Below, piece after piece: positions 31,404 through 40,369 of a stretch of 64,000 bases of DNA. Position numbers and translations under genes: made by a program. The stretch comes from Variovorax paradoxus (GTDB lineage: Bacteria; Pseudomonadota; Gammaproteobacteria; Burkholderiales; Burkholderiaceae_C). The notes beneath the pieces are model-generated. The model saw only the letters and a program-made list of their open reading frames with translations. It made no database searches and had not been told where the DNA came from. Position 1 is the stretch's first letter; every line of letters starts with the position of its first letter. The stretch spans positions 4,028,001 to 4,092,000 of the forward strand of contig NZ_CP102931.1 in assembly GCF_024734665.1 (NCBI RefSeq). Reading direction: 5' to 3'.

Positions 31404-32963
31404 ATGGACATCTTCGAAAACGTGCTGGTCATGCTGATCGCCGCCTGCCTGCTGTTGCAGCTCTCGCGGCGCCTCGCACTGCCCTATCCGTCGATGCTGG
31501 CGCTGGCTGGCGTGTGCCTGGGCGCAATGCCCTGGGTGCCGCACATCAGCCTCGACCCGCATCTGGCGCTGGCGCTCTTCATCGCGCCTGCCCTGCTCGA
31601 TTCAGCCTTCGACATCTCGCCACGCGAGCTGCGGCGCAACTGGATGCCGCTGATCTCGCTGGTGCTGGTGGCGGTGCTGCTGACCACTGCGGCGGTCGCA
31701 TGGGCCGGCTGGGCCCTGGCCGGCCTGCCGCTGGCGGCCGCGATCACGCTCGGCGCCATCGTCGCGCCGCCCGACGCGGTGGCCGCGGCGGCGGTGATGC
31801 AGCAGTTCCGCATTCCGCGGCGCACGCTGTCGATCATCAACGGCGAGAGCCTGCTCAACGATGCTGTCGCGCTGCTGGTGTTCGGCGTGGCGGTGTCGGC
31901 GGCCGGCGCCGCGCACGTGCCCATGACGAGTTCGCTGCCGATGCTGCTGGTCGCGGTGCCGGGCGGTGCGCTGGTCGGCTTCGCGTTTGCCAAGCTCAAC
32001 ATCCATTTCGGCTCGCCGCCTTTCGCGGGCACGCGCTCGGCCATCATCTTCCAGTTCGTGATGACTTTCGGCGCATGGATCGTGGCCGAGCGGCTGCACC
32101 TGTCGCCGATCATCTCGGTGGTCGCCTTCGGCATGACGCTGGGCCAGTACGCGCCCAAACGCCATGCGCCGCGCGACCGCGTGCACTCCTACGCAGTGTG
32201 GGGCGCGGTGGTGTTCACGCTCAACGTGCTGGCCTTCTTCCTGATGGGGCTGCAGGCGCGCAGCATTCTCGAGCGGCTGTCGGGGCCGCAGCTGGTGCAT
32301 GCCCTGCAGTTCGCCGGCCTCGTGCTGGTGCTGGTCATCGCGGTGCGGGTGGCCTGGGTGATGCTCTACGGGGCTGCTATGCGTACTTACAAGGTGCGCC
32401 TGATCGCGCAGGGGCACAACGTTCCCGTGCCGTCGAAACGCATCGCGCTACTGGTCGGCTGGTCGGGCATGCGCGGGCTGGTGACGATGGCCACGGCCTT
32501 TGCGCTGCCTGCGGATTTTCCGGGGCGCGACCTCATCGTGCTCAGCGCGTTCGCGGTGGTGCTGGGCACGCTGGTGATCCAGGGCTTCACCATCGGGCCG
32601 CTGATCAGGGCATTGAAGATCGAGCCCGACGCGTCGCTCGACAAGGAGGTGTCGCTCGCGCGCACCGCGATGATGGACGCGGCGCTGTCGGCCCTCGAAG
32701 CCGAAGAAAGCCACGAGGCCGACGCCGTGCGCGACGAATACCGCGCGGCGCGCGTGCTGGCGCAGGACGAGCGCCAGCCGCAGGCGAAGACGGCGCACGA
32801 CCGGCTGCGCGCCGTGGCGATCCGCGCGCAGCGGCAGGCGCTCGAAGCACTGCGCCACAGCGGGCAGATCGAGGACGACGCCTACCACCAGCTGGAAGAA
32901 GAGATGGACTGGGCCGAGCTCAACGCCATTCCCGCAAACGACGTGCGCCTGCAGAGCGTCTAG
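31404..32963 (+). CDS. Na+/H+ antiporter (CPA1/NhaP-like)
   Basis: 519-residue cation:proton antiporter. About 12 TM helices occupy residues 1-400. The region with LGAIVAPPDAVAAAAVMQQF and NGESLLNDAVALLVFGVAVS carries the acidic residues of the ion site (PPDAV and NDAVAL). A C-terminal soluble helical tail (about 410-519) is rich in Glu/Arg. The ATG at 31404 has GAGG upstream at 31394-31397 and matches the family's short N-terminus (MDIFENVLVML). Probably exchanges Na+ (or K+) for protons. Confidence 0.9.
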   Translation: MDIFENVLVMLIAACLLLQLSRRLALPYPSMLALAGVCLGAMPWVPHISLDPHLALALFIAPALLDSAFDISPRELRRNWMPLISLVLVAVLLTTAAVAWAGWALAGLPLAAAITLGAIVAPPDAVAAAAVMQQFRIPRRTLSIINGESLLNDAVALLVFGVAVSAAGAAHVPMTSSLPMLLVAVPGGALVGFAFAKLNIHFGSPPFAGTRSAIIFQFVMTFGAWIVAERLHLSPIISVVAFGMTLGQYAPKRHAPRDRVHSYAVWGAVVFTLNVLAFFLMGLQARSILERLSGPQLVHALQFAGLVLVLVIAVRVAWVMLYGAAMRTYKVRLIAQGHNVPVPSKRIALLVGWSGMRGLVTMATAFALPADFPGRDLIVLSAFAVVLGTLVIQGFTIGPLIRALKIEPDASLDKEVSLARTAMMDAALSALEAEESHEADAVRDEYRAARVLAQDERQPQAKTAHDRLRAVAIRAQRQALEALRHSGQIEDDAYHQLEEEMDWAELNAIPANDVRLQSV

Positions 32964-32973
32964 AACCCTGCGC

Positions 32974-34755
32974 TCAGGATTCCTCGTACCACCGGTCCTT
33001 CGCCAGCATCACCCGGTGGTGCCCGTGCCCCGAGGGCATCATCGGAAAGCAGTTCTCCTGCGCCGCCACCTGCACGTCGAGAAAGAACGGCCCCTGGCTC
33101 GCCAGGCATTCGGCGAGCGCGTCCTCCAGCTCGGCCGGGTCCGACACCCGCCGCGCGCCCCAGCCGAAGGCCTTGGCCAGCGCCACGAAATCGGGCAGCG
33201 CCTCGTTCCAGCTATGGCTCAGGCGGTTGCCGTGGTTCAGCTCCTGCCATTGCCGCACCATGCCCATGTAGCCGTTGTTGCACAGCACCAGCTTCACCGG
33301 CACGCGGTGCTGCACGGCAGTGGAGAGCTCCTGGATGTTCATCAGCACCGAGGCATCGCCGCTCACGCACACGGTCAGCGCTTCGGGGTGGCCGATCTGC
33401 GCGCCGATGGCGGCGGGCAGGCCGTAGCCCATGGTCCCTGCCCCGCCCGAGGTGAGCCAGTGGCGCGGGCTGTCGAAGCGCAGGTACTGCGCGGCCCACA
33501 TCTGGTGCTGGCCCACGTCGGTCGACACGATGGCATTGCGCCCGCCAATGGCGCGCTGCAGCGACGACATCAGCTGCTGCGGCAGGATCGAATCCTCCCG
33601 CGCCTCGAAGGCCAGGCAGTCTTCGGCACGCCAGCGCTCGATGCGTGCCCACCACGGCGCGAGGCGCTCGGGCGCGAATCCCTCCGTTGGCAGCAGCGCC
33701 AGCAGGCCGTCGAGGATCACCTCGCAGTCGCCCACCATCGGCACGTCCACGCGCACCACCTTGTTGATGCTGCCGGGGTCGATGTCGATGTGGATCTTGC
33801 GTGCATGCGGGCAGAACTCGTCGAGCTTGCCGGTCACGCGGTCGTCGAAGCGCGCGCCAACGCACACCACCAGGTCGGCCTCGTGCATTGCGAGGTTGGC
33901 CTCGAGCATGCCGTGCATGCCCAGCATGCCGATGAACTTCGGGTCGGACGCGGGGAACGCGCCCAGCCCCATCAGCGTGAGCGTGCACGGTGCGTGCAGC
34001 AGATTCACGAGCTTCGCAAAGGCTTCGCACGCGGCGGGCCCCGAATTGACCAGCCCGCCGCCGCCGTAGATGACGGGCCGGCGCGCGGTCGAGAGCAGGT
34101 CGGCCGCGCGCTGCATCATGGCCTTGGGCGGCAGCGCCGTGCGGCTCGTGCGCAGGGCCCGCAGCGGCGATGGCTCGGGGGCCTGGCCCAGGCGGTCGAG
34201 CTGGATGTCCTTCGGCACGTCGAGCAGCACCGGTCCGGGGCGGCCGGTGGTGGCGATTTCCAGCGCGCGGCGCACCAGCGAGGGCACGTCGTCGGCCGAG
34301 CGCACCTGCCGGTTCCACTTGGTCACCGAACGCGACATGCCCAGCGCATCGCTTTCCTGGAACGCCTGCGTACCGATGACGGCCGTCGCCACCTGCCCGC
34401 TGATGCACAGCACCGGCACCGAATCGCTCATGGCGTCCAGCAGCCCGGTGATGGTGTTGCCCACGCCCGGCCCCGAAGTGACCAGCACCACGCCCACGCG
34501 GCCGGTGCTGCGCGCATAGCCTTCGGCCGCATGCACGGCCGCCTGCTCGTGGCGCACCAGCACATGGCGCAGCCGCGGCTCGCCGTGCAGCGCGTCGTAC
34601 AGCGGCAGCGCCGCGCCGCCGGGGTAGCCGAAGATGGTGTCCACGCCGCACTCGACCAGCGTGTCGAGCAGGGCTTCGGCGCCGTTGCGAATGCGCGCTG
34701 GCGTTTCCGGGTGAAGGGAGAGGGAGGGCGTGAGGGGTAGGTCGAGCAGTCGCAT
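32974..34755 (-). CDS. ilvB: Acetolactate synthase large subunit-type TPP enzyme
   Basis: 593-residue thiamine-diphosphate enzyme with the acetohydroxyacid synthase layout. The TPP-activating Glu is in [19 protein letters not shown], the middle domain has [13 protein letters not shown], and the C-terminal TPP/Mg site has [16 protein letters not shown] with [15 protein letters not shown]. No small regulatory subunit gene (ilvN) follows; the downstream gene converges. The start at 34755 ([10 protein letters not shown]) avoids an unlikely 29-residue extension. It diverges from an Lrp/AsnC gene with a palindromic candidate site between, so amino-acid-dependent control is likely. It may be a second, non-ilvBN copy. 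Confidence 0.88.
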   Translation of the reverse strand: MRLLDLPLTPSLSLHPETPARIRNGAEALLDTLVECGVDTIFGYPGGAALPLYDALHGEPRLRHVLVRHEQAAVHAAEGYARSTGRVGVVLVTSGPGVGNTITGLLDAMSDSVPVLCISGQVATAVIGTQAFQESDALGMSRSVTKWNRQVRSADDVPSLVRRALEIATTGRPGPVLLDVPKDIQLDRLGQAPEPSPLRALRTSRTALPPKAMMQRAADLLSTARRPVIYGGGGLVNSGPAACEAFAKLVNLLHAPCTLTLMGLGAFPASDPKFIGMLGMHGMLEANLAMHEADLVVCVGARFDDRVTGKLDEFCPHARKIHIDIDPGSINKVVRVDVPMVGDCEVILDGLLALLPTEGFAPERLAPWWARIERWRAEDCLAFEAREDSILPQQLMSSLQRAIGGRNAIVSTDVGQHQMWAAQYLRFDSPRHWLTSGGAGTMGYGLPAAIGAQIGHPEALTVCVSGDASVLMNIQELSTAVQHRVPVKLVLCNNGYMGMVRQWQELNHGNRLSHSWNEALPDFVALAKAFGWGARRVSDPAELEDALAECLASQGPFFLDVQVAAQENCFPMMPSGHGHHRVMLAKDRWYEES

Positions 34756-34776
34756 GCCGTCAATTCTTCCGGTTCG

Positions 34777-34793
34777 GGAGCAAAATATGCTTC
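34777..34793. promoter_or_regulatory. Candidate Lrp/AsnC operator
   Basis: GGAGCA-AAATA-TGCTTC is a near-perfect 6-bp dyad with an A/T-rich centre of five bases, the usual form of Lrp/AsnC-family sites. It lies in the 65-base gap between the acetolactate synthase-type gene and the divergent Lrp gene, where it could control both. Confidence 0.5.
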
Positions 34794-34820
34794 TTTCTTT
34801 TGGCTCTTTAAGCTCGATTA

Positions 34821-35315
34821 ATGAAAACCAATCGGCAAACACCCGGCGATAACGAAGGATCTTTTGACAAGACCGACCTGGCGATCCTGCGCGTGCTGCT
34901 GCTCGACTCGCGCAAGACCCTGCAGGAGATCGGCAACGAGGTCGGCCTGTCGCCCACCAGTTGCTGGACGCGCATCAAGAAGCTCGAGGCCTCCGGCGTC
35001 ATCAAGCGCTACACGGTCGATGTCGATCCGGCCAAGCTCGGCTATCACGACTCGGTGATCGTGCAGGTCACGCTCGAAAGCCACACTGACGAGACCCTGT
35101 ACGACTTCGGCCGCGTGCTCGCGACCATTCCCGAGATACAGGAGGCCTACCTGGTGTCGGGCGACTACGACTACTACATCCGCATCGCCGTGCGCGACAC
35201 GCGCGACTACGAGCGGCTGCTGCGCGAAAAGCTCTACAAGATCCCGGGTATCCGGCACAGCAAGTCGCACTTCGTGCTGCGGGTGCTGAAGGAAACCAGC
35301 GTGCCCGTCATCTGA
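34821..35315 (+). CDS. Lrp/AsnC-family transcriptional regulator
   Basis: 164-residue regulator. The N-terminal HTH is [20 protein letters not shown] (about residues 34-53); the C-terminal RAM ligand-binding domain spans about 75-160 ([40 protein letters not shown]). It forms octamers in the family and senses amino acids. It diverges from the acetolactate synthase-type gene, a typical target pairing. Confidence 0.92.
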   Translation: MKTNRQTPGDNEGSFDKTDLAILRVLLLDSRKTLQEIGNEVGLSPTSCWTRIKKLEASGVIKRYTVDVDPAKLGYHDSVIVQVTLESHTDETLYDFGRVLATIPEIQEAYLVSGDYDYYIRIAVRDTRDYERLLREKLYKIPGIRHSKSHFVLRVLKETSVPVI

Positions 35316-35341
35316 GGGCGCGAACGGACCTCCTCAGAACC

Positions 35342-36340
35342 TCAGAGCCGGATCAGTTCCACCCGCCGGTTCTTCGCCCGCCCCGCCTCGTTGTCGTTGG
35401 GCGCCACCGGCTCCGACGCGCCCGCACCGCGCGTGGTGAAGCGGCGCGGATCCACCCCGGCCTTCACCAGCACCGCGATCACCGCCAGCGCGCGGCGCTT
35501 CGACAGGTCGTCGTTGTGCTTCGCCTCCCCCTGCGCGTCGGTGTGCCCCACCACCGAAAGCTTCAGCGGCGGGTTGCTGCGCATCAGCTTGGTCATCTCG
35601 TCGAGTGTGGGTTGCGACTCGGGGCGGATGATGTCCTTGTCCAGGTCGAACAGGATGCCGTAGAGATTCACTCGCCCCGTCTCCGCCAGGCTCTTCTGCA
35701 TGGCCGTCGCGTCGACGAACACGATCTTGTTGTCTTCCATCGCCTTGCTCTCGACCACGCGCACGAAGGCGTGGTTGCCGACATCGGCGTTGTGCTCGGC
35801 CAGCGCAATGCTGGCGTAGACGGTGCCCGTGGGCCCGGTCTTCTTCGCAAGCAGATAGCGTCCGCTCACCGAAAAATAGTTGCGCGCATAGTCGCCGCGG
35901 CTGCCCAGGCGCGGCCACTCGGGGTCATCGAAGGCCAGCGCGAAGTCGTAGGGCGTGTTGGTGTCCACGCTGCCGGGCCGCGGCTTGTAGCACGAGGCAT
36001 TGGCCGTGCCGCAGGTAAAAAGCACCTCGAAGCCCTTGGCCTTCAGGCTGGACTCGTAGTTGCGCTGCACTTCGAGCAGCGAGCGGTCTTTCGGCAGCCT
36101 GTAGAGATAGAGCGTCACCTTGCCCTCGACCTTGAGCAGGTCGGGCTTGCCGCCCGCCCAGTTCTGGAACGGCTCCTTGATGAGGCCAACCTCGTCGTAG
36201 GCGGCGGCCTTGTAGCCGTCGAGCACAGCGCCCTCGTAGCGGCCGACCAGCGGGGGGTCCTTGGCGGGCTCGGCGGCGCCCGTGGCGAGCGAAAGCAAGG
36301 CCATGCCGGCGAGGCTGGCCAGGAATGCGAGCGTTTTCAT
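35342..36340 (-). CDS. OmpA-family protein with N-terminal DUF4892-like domain
   Basis: 332-residue envelope protein. The signal peptide (1-22, ending ATGA or so) is followed by a DUF4892-like region (about 30-210, with LYLYRLPKDRSLLEVQRNYE). An OmpA peptidoglycan-binding domain covers about 215-332 (NLYGILFDLDKDIIRPESQP, VVGHTDAQGEAKHNDDLSKR). It probably tethers the outer layer or periplasmic partners to the cell wall. The gene stands alone between two converging/diverging neighbours. Confidence 0.88.
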   Translation of the reverse strand: MKTLAFLASLAGMALLSLATGAAEPAKDPPLVGRYEGAVLDGYKAAAYDEVGLIKEPFQNWAGGKPDLLKVEGKVTLYLYRLPKDRSLLEVQRNYESSLKAKGFEVLFTCGTANASCYKPRPGSVDTNTPYDFALAFDDPEWPRLGSRGDYARNYFSVSGRYLLAKKTGPTGTVYASIALAEHNADVGNHAFVRVVESKAMEDNKIVFVDATAMQKSLAETGRVNLYGILFDLDKDIIRPESQPTLDEMTKLMRSNPPLKLSVVGHTDAQGEAKHNDDLSKRRALAVIAVLVKAGVDPRRFTTRGAGASEPVAPNDNEAGRAKNRRVELIRL

Positions 36341-36609
36341 CGGTGCATCGGGCAGAGTGCGGCAAGAGCGGCGACGCGCTCCATGCTAGGGAGCGAGGCC
36401 GCCGCTGTGCATTCGACGGATGGTCTATGCCATTCAAGAATTTGCGGCAAGTTGCCCGGTTTGGCCGGAAAGGCTGGGCGAGGACATAATTGCGCCCGCC
36501 CGCGTGAGCGGGAGTCTGGGCTCGTCAAAAGATGGCTACAGCACGGTGCCGGCAATCGTCCGGCGCATTCACAGCACGAGAAAAGTGATTTCCAAGGCAG
36601 AAGCGATCT

Positions 36610-38589
36610 ATGAGGCTAGGCAGCAAAGGCTGTTGGCGAATCAGCCGGTGGATCGCAAGGCTTTGGCTGGCCCTGCCGCTGGCCTTCCTGTCTTTTGCGT
36701 ACGCCGATGAACTCCCGGCGGATGCGGTGCCGCAGCACGACGGCCCTGTCCATATCACGCAGGCCGAGTTGCTCTCGGTTTCCGGCACGGGCTATTCCGC
36801 ACCTCCGCGGCATATCGTGGATGCCGCGCTGCCAACCGATGGCTGGAAGACGATCAACCTCCCCTACACAGCCCAGCGCGAACTGGTGCCCGATGCGGCG
36901 AGCGGCGAGCGAACCGTCACCGACTGGTACCGCATCGAACTGTCCGGGCTGACGCCGAAGACGCAGCAGCAGCTTCTGTACCTCCCCCGCTGGAAAACCC
37001 TGGGCAACATCGCGGTGTACGGCGACGGCGTACTGCTCTACCAGTCGCATGGCAGCCCCATCCACAACGGCTACAACCATCCGCTCCTGCTGCCGTTGAA
37101 CGCGACCGCCAATACGCCCGCCCCGGCATCTGTGCTGATTCGCGTCGACCGCCTGCGCAACAGCGGCAGCGGCTTTTCGACCCTGTGGGTGGGCGACGAG
37201 GAATCGCTGAGCTGGCGCTACCAGATCCGCCAGTTGCTGCAGGTGCAGTTGCCCTTCATGGGCAGCGCCGCGTTCCTGGCGGTTGGTGCATTCGCGTTCG
37301 CGGTGTGGCTGTTCAAGAGGCGCGAATCGCTCTACCTGCTGTTCTTTGCCATCTCGGCGCTCGCCTTCCTGCGCACGCTTCACTACTACGCGGGCGGCAG
37401 CTTCATCCCGATCTCGGACGACTGGTTCGAATGGATGACCGTGGCCAGCCTGCTCTGGCTGATCGTCCTCATCCACCTGTTCTTGCAGCGGCTGCACCTG
37501 CAGCCATCGCCCTGGCTGACCCGTGTGTCGGTGACCCTGGCGCTGGCCTGCAATATCGCAACGCTGCCCCATGTGTCGACGGAGATCGTCAGCCTCTACC
37601 TGTTCACGCCCCTGCTCAACCTGATGGTGCTGCCCGTCGCGGTGACGATCTTTGCGGTGAACCTGCGCAAGGCGCTGCGCGCGCAACTGCCCGAGGGGCG
37701 GCTGGTGGCTGGCTGGACTGTCTTCGCCGTCGCCTTCACTTCCTACGACGGGCTCCTGCAGAACAACCTGGTCAGCCCGGAGGCCGTGTACACCTCTCCC
37801 TACGCCATCATCAGCCTGTTCTTCGTCTTCTCGTACATCATGTTCCAGCGCTACACGGGCGCGTTCGCCGAGGTGGCCCGGCTGAACAAGGGCCTGGCCC
37901 AGCGCCTGCAGGCGCGCGAAGCCGAGCTGGAGCAAAGCTACCAGCGGCTGCGCGTGATCGAGAACCAGCACATGCTCAATGCCGAGCGCCGCCGCCTCAT
38001 GCAGGACATGCACGACGGGCTGGGTTCGTCGCTGATCAGCGCCATCCGCTCGGTGGAGCGAGGCGCCATGAGCGAGGCCGAGATTTCGCGCGTGCTCAAG
38101 GGCTGCATGGAAGACCTGAGGCTGGTGATCGACTCCATGGAAAACGTGGAAGCCGACCTGCTGCTCCTGCTGGCAACCATGCGCTTTCGCCTCGCGCCGC
38201 GCATCGAAAGCGCCGGCATCACGCTGCAATGGGAAGTGCAACCCGTGCCCACGCTACCCTGGCTGGACCCGGACGGCGCGCTGCACATCCTGCGCATCGT
38301 GCAGGAATGCGTGGCCAACGTGCTGCGCCACACGCGGGCCACCATCATCTGCGTGAGCACCGCGACAGTCGATGAAGGCGTGAACGTGGTGATCGAAGAC
38401 AACGGCGAAGGCTTCGACGTGGAAGAGGCCCTGCGCCGAAGCGGACGGGGGCTGCGCAACCAGCAGCGGCGCGCGCAGGTGATTGGTGGCAAGGTGAGCT
38501 GGCAGTCCGGCAGCGCTGGAACGCGCTTCACGCTGTGGCTGCCGCTGCACCGCAAGGCCGAAACCGACAAGGCCATAAGCGCTTTCTGA
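36610..38589 (+). CDS. Orphan sensor histidine kinase with 7TM (7TMR-DISM) sensor
   Basis: 659-residue kinase. The N-terminal signal/TM segment leads to an extracytoplasmic 7TMR-DISM extracellular-like domain (about 40-190). Seven TM helices follow (about 200-400) and a short coiled coil (ARLNKGLAQRLQAREAELEQ). A HisKA_3-type dimerisation helix carries H468 (MQDMHDGLGSSL), then a HATPase domain with IVQECVANVLRHT, EDNGEGFD and GRGLRNQQRRAQ. That is the NarX/DegS class, which normally phosphorylates a LuxR-type regulator; none lies adjacent. Its start ATG at 36610 is preceded by a poor ribosome site. Confidence 0.88.
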   Translation: MRLGSKGCWRISRWIARLWLALPLAFLSFAYADELPADAVPQHDGPVHITQAELLSVSGTGYSAPPRHIVDAALPTDGWKTINLPYTAQRELVPDAASGERTVTDWYRIELSGLTPKTQQQLLYLPRWKTLGNIAVYGDGVLLYQSHGSPIHNGYNHPLLLPLNATANTPAPASVLIRVDRLRNSGSGFSTLWVGDEESLSWRYQIRQLLQVQLPFMGSAAFLAVGAFAFAVWLFKRRESLYLLFFAISALAFLRTLHYYAGGSFIPISDDWFEWMTVASLLWLIVLIHLFLQRLHLQPSPWLTRVSVTLALACNIATLPHVSTEIVSLYLFTPLLNLMVLPVAVTIFAVNLRKALRAQLPEGRLVAGWTVFAVAFTSYDGLLQNNLVSPEAVYTSPYAIISLFFVFSYIMFQRYTGAFAEVARLNKGLAQRLQAREAELEQSYQRLRVIENQHMLNAERRRLMQDMHDGLGSSLISAIRSVERGAMSEAEISRVLKGCMEDLRLVIDSMENVEADLLLLLATMRFRLAPRIESAGITLQWEVQPVPTLPWLDPDGALHILRIVQECVANVLRHTRATIICVSTATVDEGVNVVIEDNGEGFDVEEALRRSGRGLRNQQRRAQVIGGKVSWQSGSAGTRFTLWLPLHRKAETDKAISAF

Positions 38590-38613
38590 GCCCGCCTTCC
38601 GAGCCCGGCTCAG
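38586..38613. terminator. Possible hairpin between convergent kinase and LysR genes
   Basis: CTGAGCC (38586-38592) can pair with GGCTCAG (38607-38613), spanning the two convergent stop codons. There is no T-run on either side, so it is only a weak bidirectional candidate. Confidence 0.3.
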
Positions 38614-39503
38614 AGGCTCGCAACAATCTGCTCGCGCAGCCACTTGTGCGCCGGGTCGCGGTGCCGGCGCTCGTGCCAGAGCATCGCCATCTCGTAGCCG
38701 GGCACCTCGAGCGGCGCCTCCACCACACGCAGCCCGGCCGCGCCGCGCGCCAGCCGCTCGGGCAGCATCGCGACCATGTCGGTGCTGGCCAGCACCGACA
38801 TCATGAAGAGGAAGTGCGGCACCGACAGCGCCACGCGCCGCGTCAGGCCCTTCTCGGCCAGTGCTTCGTCCGTTGGCCCAGCGAAGCCGCCGCCGGCTAG
38901 CGACACCACCACGTGCTCCAGCGCGCAGAACTGCGCGAGCGTCGGCCGGCGCTTCAGGCGCGGATGGCCGGCGCGCCCGACGAGCACGTAGCGTTCGTGG
39001 AAGAGCACCCGCGCATGCAGGCCACGCGGCGCGCCCACGCTGGTGTGGAAGAAGAGATCGATCTCCCCGCTCTCCAGCTGCCGCGCCATGCGCGATGGCA
39101 CCGCCTCCACCACGGCCAGCCGCGTGTGCGGCGCCGCGGCACGCAGCCCGGCCAGCGCCGGCAGCAGGATGGCCGACTCGGCATAGTCGGCTGCCGCAAC
39201 GCGCCAGGTGGTGGTCGCCTCTGCGGGGTCGAAAGGCTTCGTGGGCGCGACCGCGCGGCCCAGCGATTCAAGCGCCTCGCGCAGAGGCTCGCGCAGTTCG
39301 TCGGCGCGCGCGGTGGGCCGCATGCCGCGTTGCGCGGGCACCAGCAGCGGGTCATCGAACGCTTCTCGCAGCTTGGCGAGCTGCACGCTCACCGAGGGCT
39401 GCGACAGGTTCAAACGCTCAGCTGCACGCGTGACGTTGCGCTCGGCCAGCAGCGTGTCAAGCGTGACCAGCAAGTTCAAATCGAGGCGGCTGAAATTGTT
39501 CAT
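38610..39503 (-). CDS. LysR-family regulator
   Basis: 297-residue LysR protein. The HTH lies in VTRAAERLNLSQPSVSVQLA (about 24-43), followed by KLREAFDDPLLVPAQRGMRPT. The effector domain contains PALAGLRAAAPHTRLAVVEA and GGGFAGPTDEALAEKGLTRR. It diverges from the quinone-reductase gene over 89 bases, the usual arrangement with a regulated target. Confidence 0.9.
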   Translation of the reverse strand: MNNFSRLDLNLLVTLDTLLAERNVTRAAERLNLSQPSVSVQLAKLREAFDDPLLVPAQRGMRPTARADELREPLREALESLGRAVAPTKPFDPAEATTTWRVAAADYAESAILLPALAGLRAAAPHTRLAVVEAVPSRMARQLESGEIDLFFHTSVGAPRGLHARVLFHERYVLVGRAGHPRLKRRPTLAQFCALEHVVVSLAGGGFAGPTDEALAEKGLTRRVALSVPHFLFMMSVLASTDMVAMLPERLARGAAGLRVVEAPLEVPGYEMAMLWHERRHRDPAHKWLREQIVASL

Positions 39504-39512
39504 GGCAATTCC

Positions 39513-39537
39513 TTGGATTCAGACTATTCATTTCCAA
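39513..39537. promoter_or_regulatory. Candidate LysR site, inverted repeat
   Basis: TTGGA (39513-39517) and TCCAA (39533-39537) are inverted around an A/T-rich 15-base centre that contains ATTCA twice. It lies in the gap between the LysR gene and the divergent quinone-reductase gene. A weak but well-placed candidate. Confidence 0.35.
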
Positions 39538-39592
39538 TATATCGCCACGAGGCCTAACCTGCGGACATCTTCATTCGACCTCTTGTAAAACC

Positions 39593-40369
39593 GTGAACAT
39601 CCTTCTGGTACTTGCCCACCCCGAAGCCGCCTCGCTCAATGGCGCGCTCCATCGCTTCATGCTCGAACGCCTAGTGGCTGCGGGCCATTCCGTACGCGTG
39701 TCCGACCTGTACGCCATGCGCTGGAAGCCCGCACTCGACGCCGACGACTTCCCCGCACGCGACACCGCCGCGCGCTTCGACCCCGTGCTCGATTCGCTTC
39801 ATGCGTTCGAGGCCGGCACGCAAACCGCAGACATCGCCGCCGAGCAGCAAAAACTGCTGTGGGCCGATGCCGTAGTACTGCAGTTCCCGCTGTGGTGGTA
39901 CTCGATGCCCGCCATCCTCAAGGGCTGGGTCGAGCGCATCTACGCCTATGGCTTTGCCTACGGCCTCGGCGAGCATTCAGACACGCACTGGGGCGATCGC
40001 TTCGGCGAAGGCGTGATGGCCGGCAAGCGCGCGATGCTGGTGGTGACGACCGGTGGCTGGGCATCGCACTACGCGCCGCGTGGCATCAACGGGCCAATGG
40101 ACGACCTGCTCTTCCCCATTCACCACGGCATCCTCTACTACCCCGGCTTCGATGTGCTGCCGCCGTACGTGGTGCATCGCACGAACAAGGTCGATGAGGC
40201 TGCTTATGCGCGCATCACCGAGGAACTGGGTCAGCGGCTCGACGCGCTGTTCGCGACCGACCCGATTCCGTTCCGCCGGCAGAACGCCGGCGACTACGAG
40301 ATTCCCGCGCTCACCCTGCGCGAAGACATCGCGCCGGGCAAGACGGGCTTTGGGGTGCATTCGGCTTAA
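39593..40369 (+). CDS. NAD(P)H:quinone oxidoreductase, flavodoxin-like fold
   Basis: 258-residue FMN/FAD-dependent reductase of the NQO1/MdaB/KefF group, probably two-electron reduction of quinones or related electrophiles in the cytoplasm. Signatures: LVLAHPEAASLN (phosphate-binding loop region), VVLQFPLWWYSMPAILKGWV and the flavin loop VVTTGGWASHY. The start is GTG at 39593 (VNILLVLAHP). It diverges from a LysR gene and overlaps by four bases the 3' end of the convergent hydrolase gene. Confidence 0.88.
   Translation: MNILLVLAHPEAASLNGALHRFMLERLVAAGHSVRVSDLYAMRWKPALDADDFPARDTAARFDPVLDSLHAFEAGTQTADIAAEQQKLLWADAVVLQFPLWWYSMPAILKGWVERIYAYGFAYGLGEHSDTHWGDRFGEGVMAGKRAMLVVTTGGWASHYAPRGINGPMDDLLFPIHHGILYYPGFDVLPPYVVHRTNKVDEAAYARITEELGQRLDALFATDPIPFRRQNAGDYEIPALTLREDIAPGKTGFGVHSA

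Noticed and set aside
33016..34740. 574-residue plus-strand frame
   Set aside because: Antisense shadow of the acetolactate-synthase-type gene; composition is His/Gln/Arg-rich without domains.
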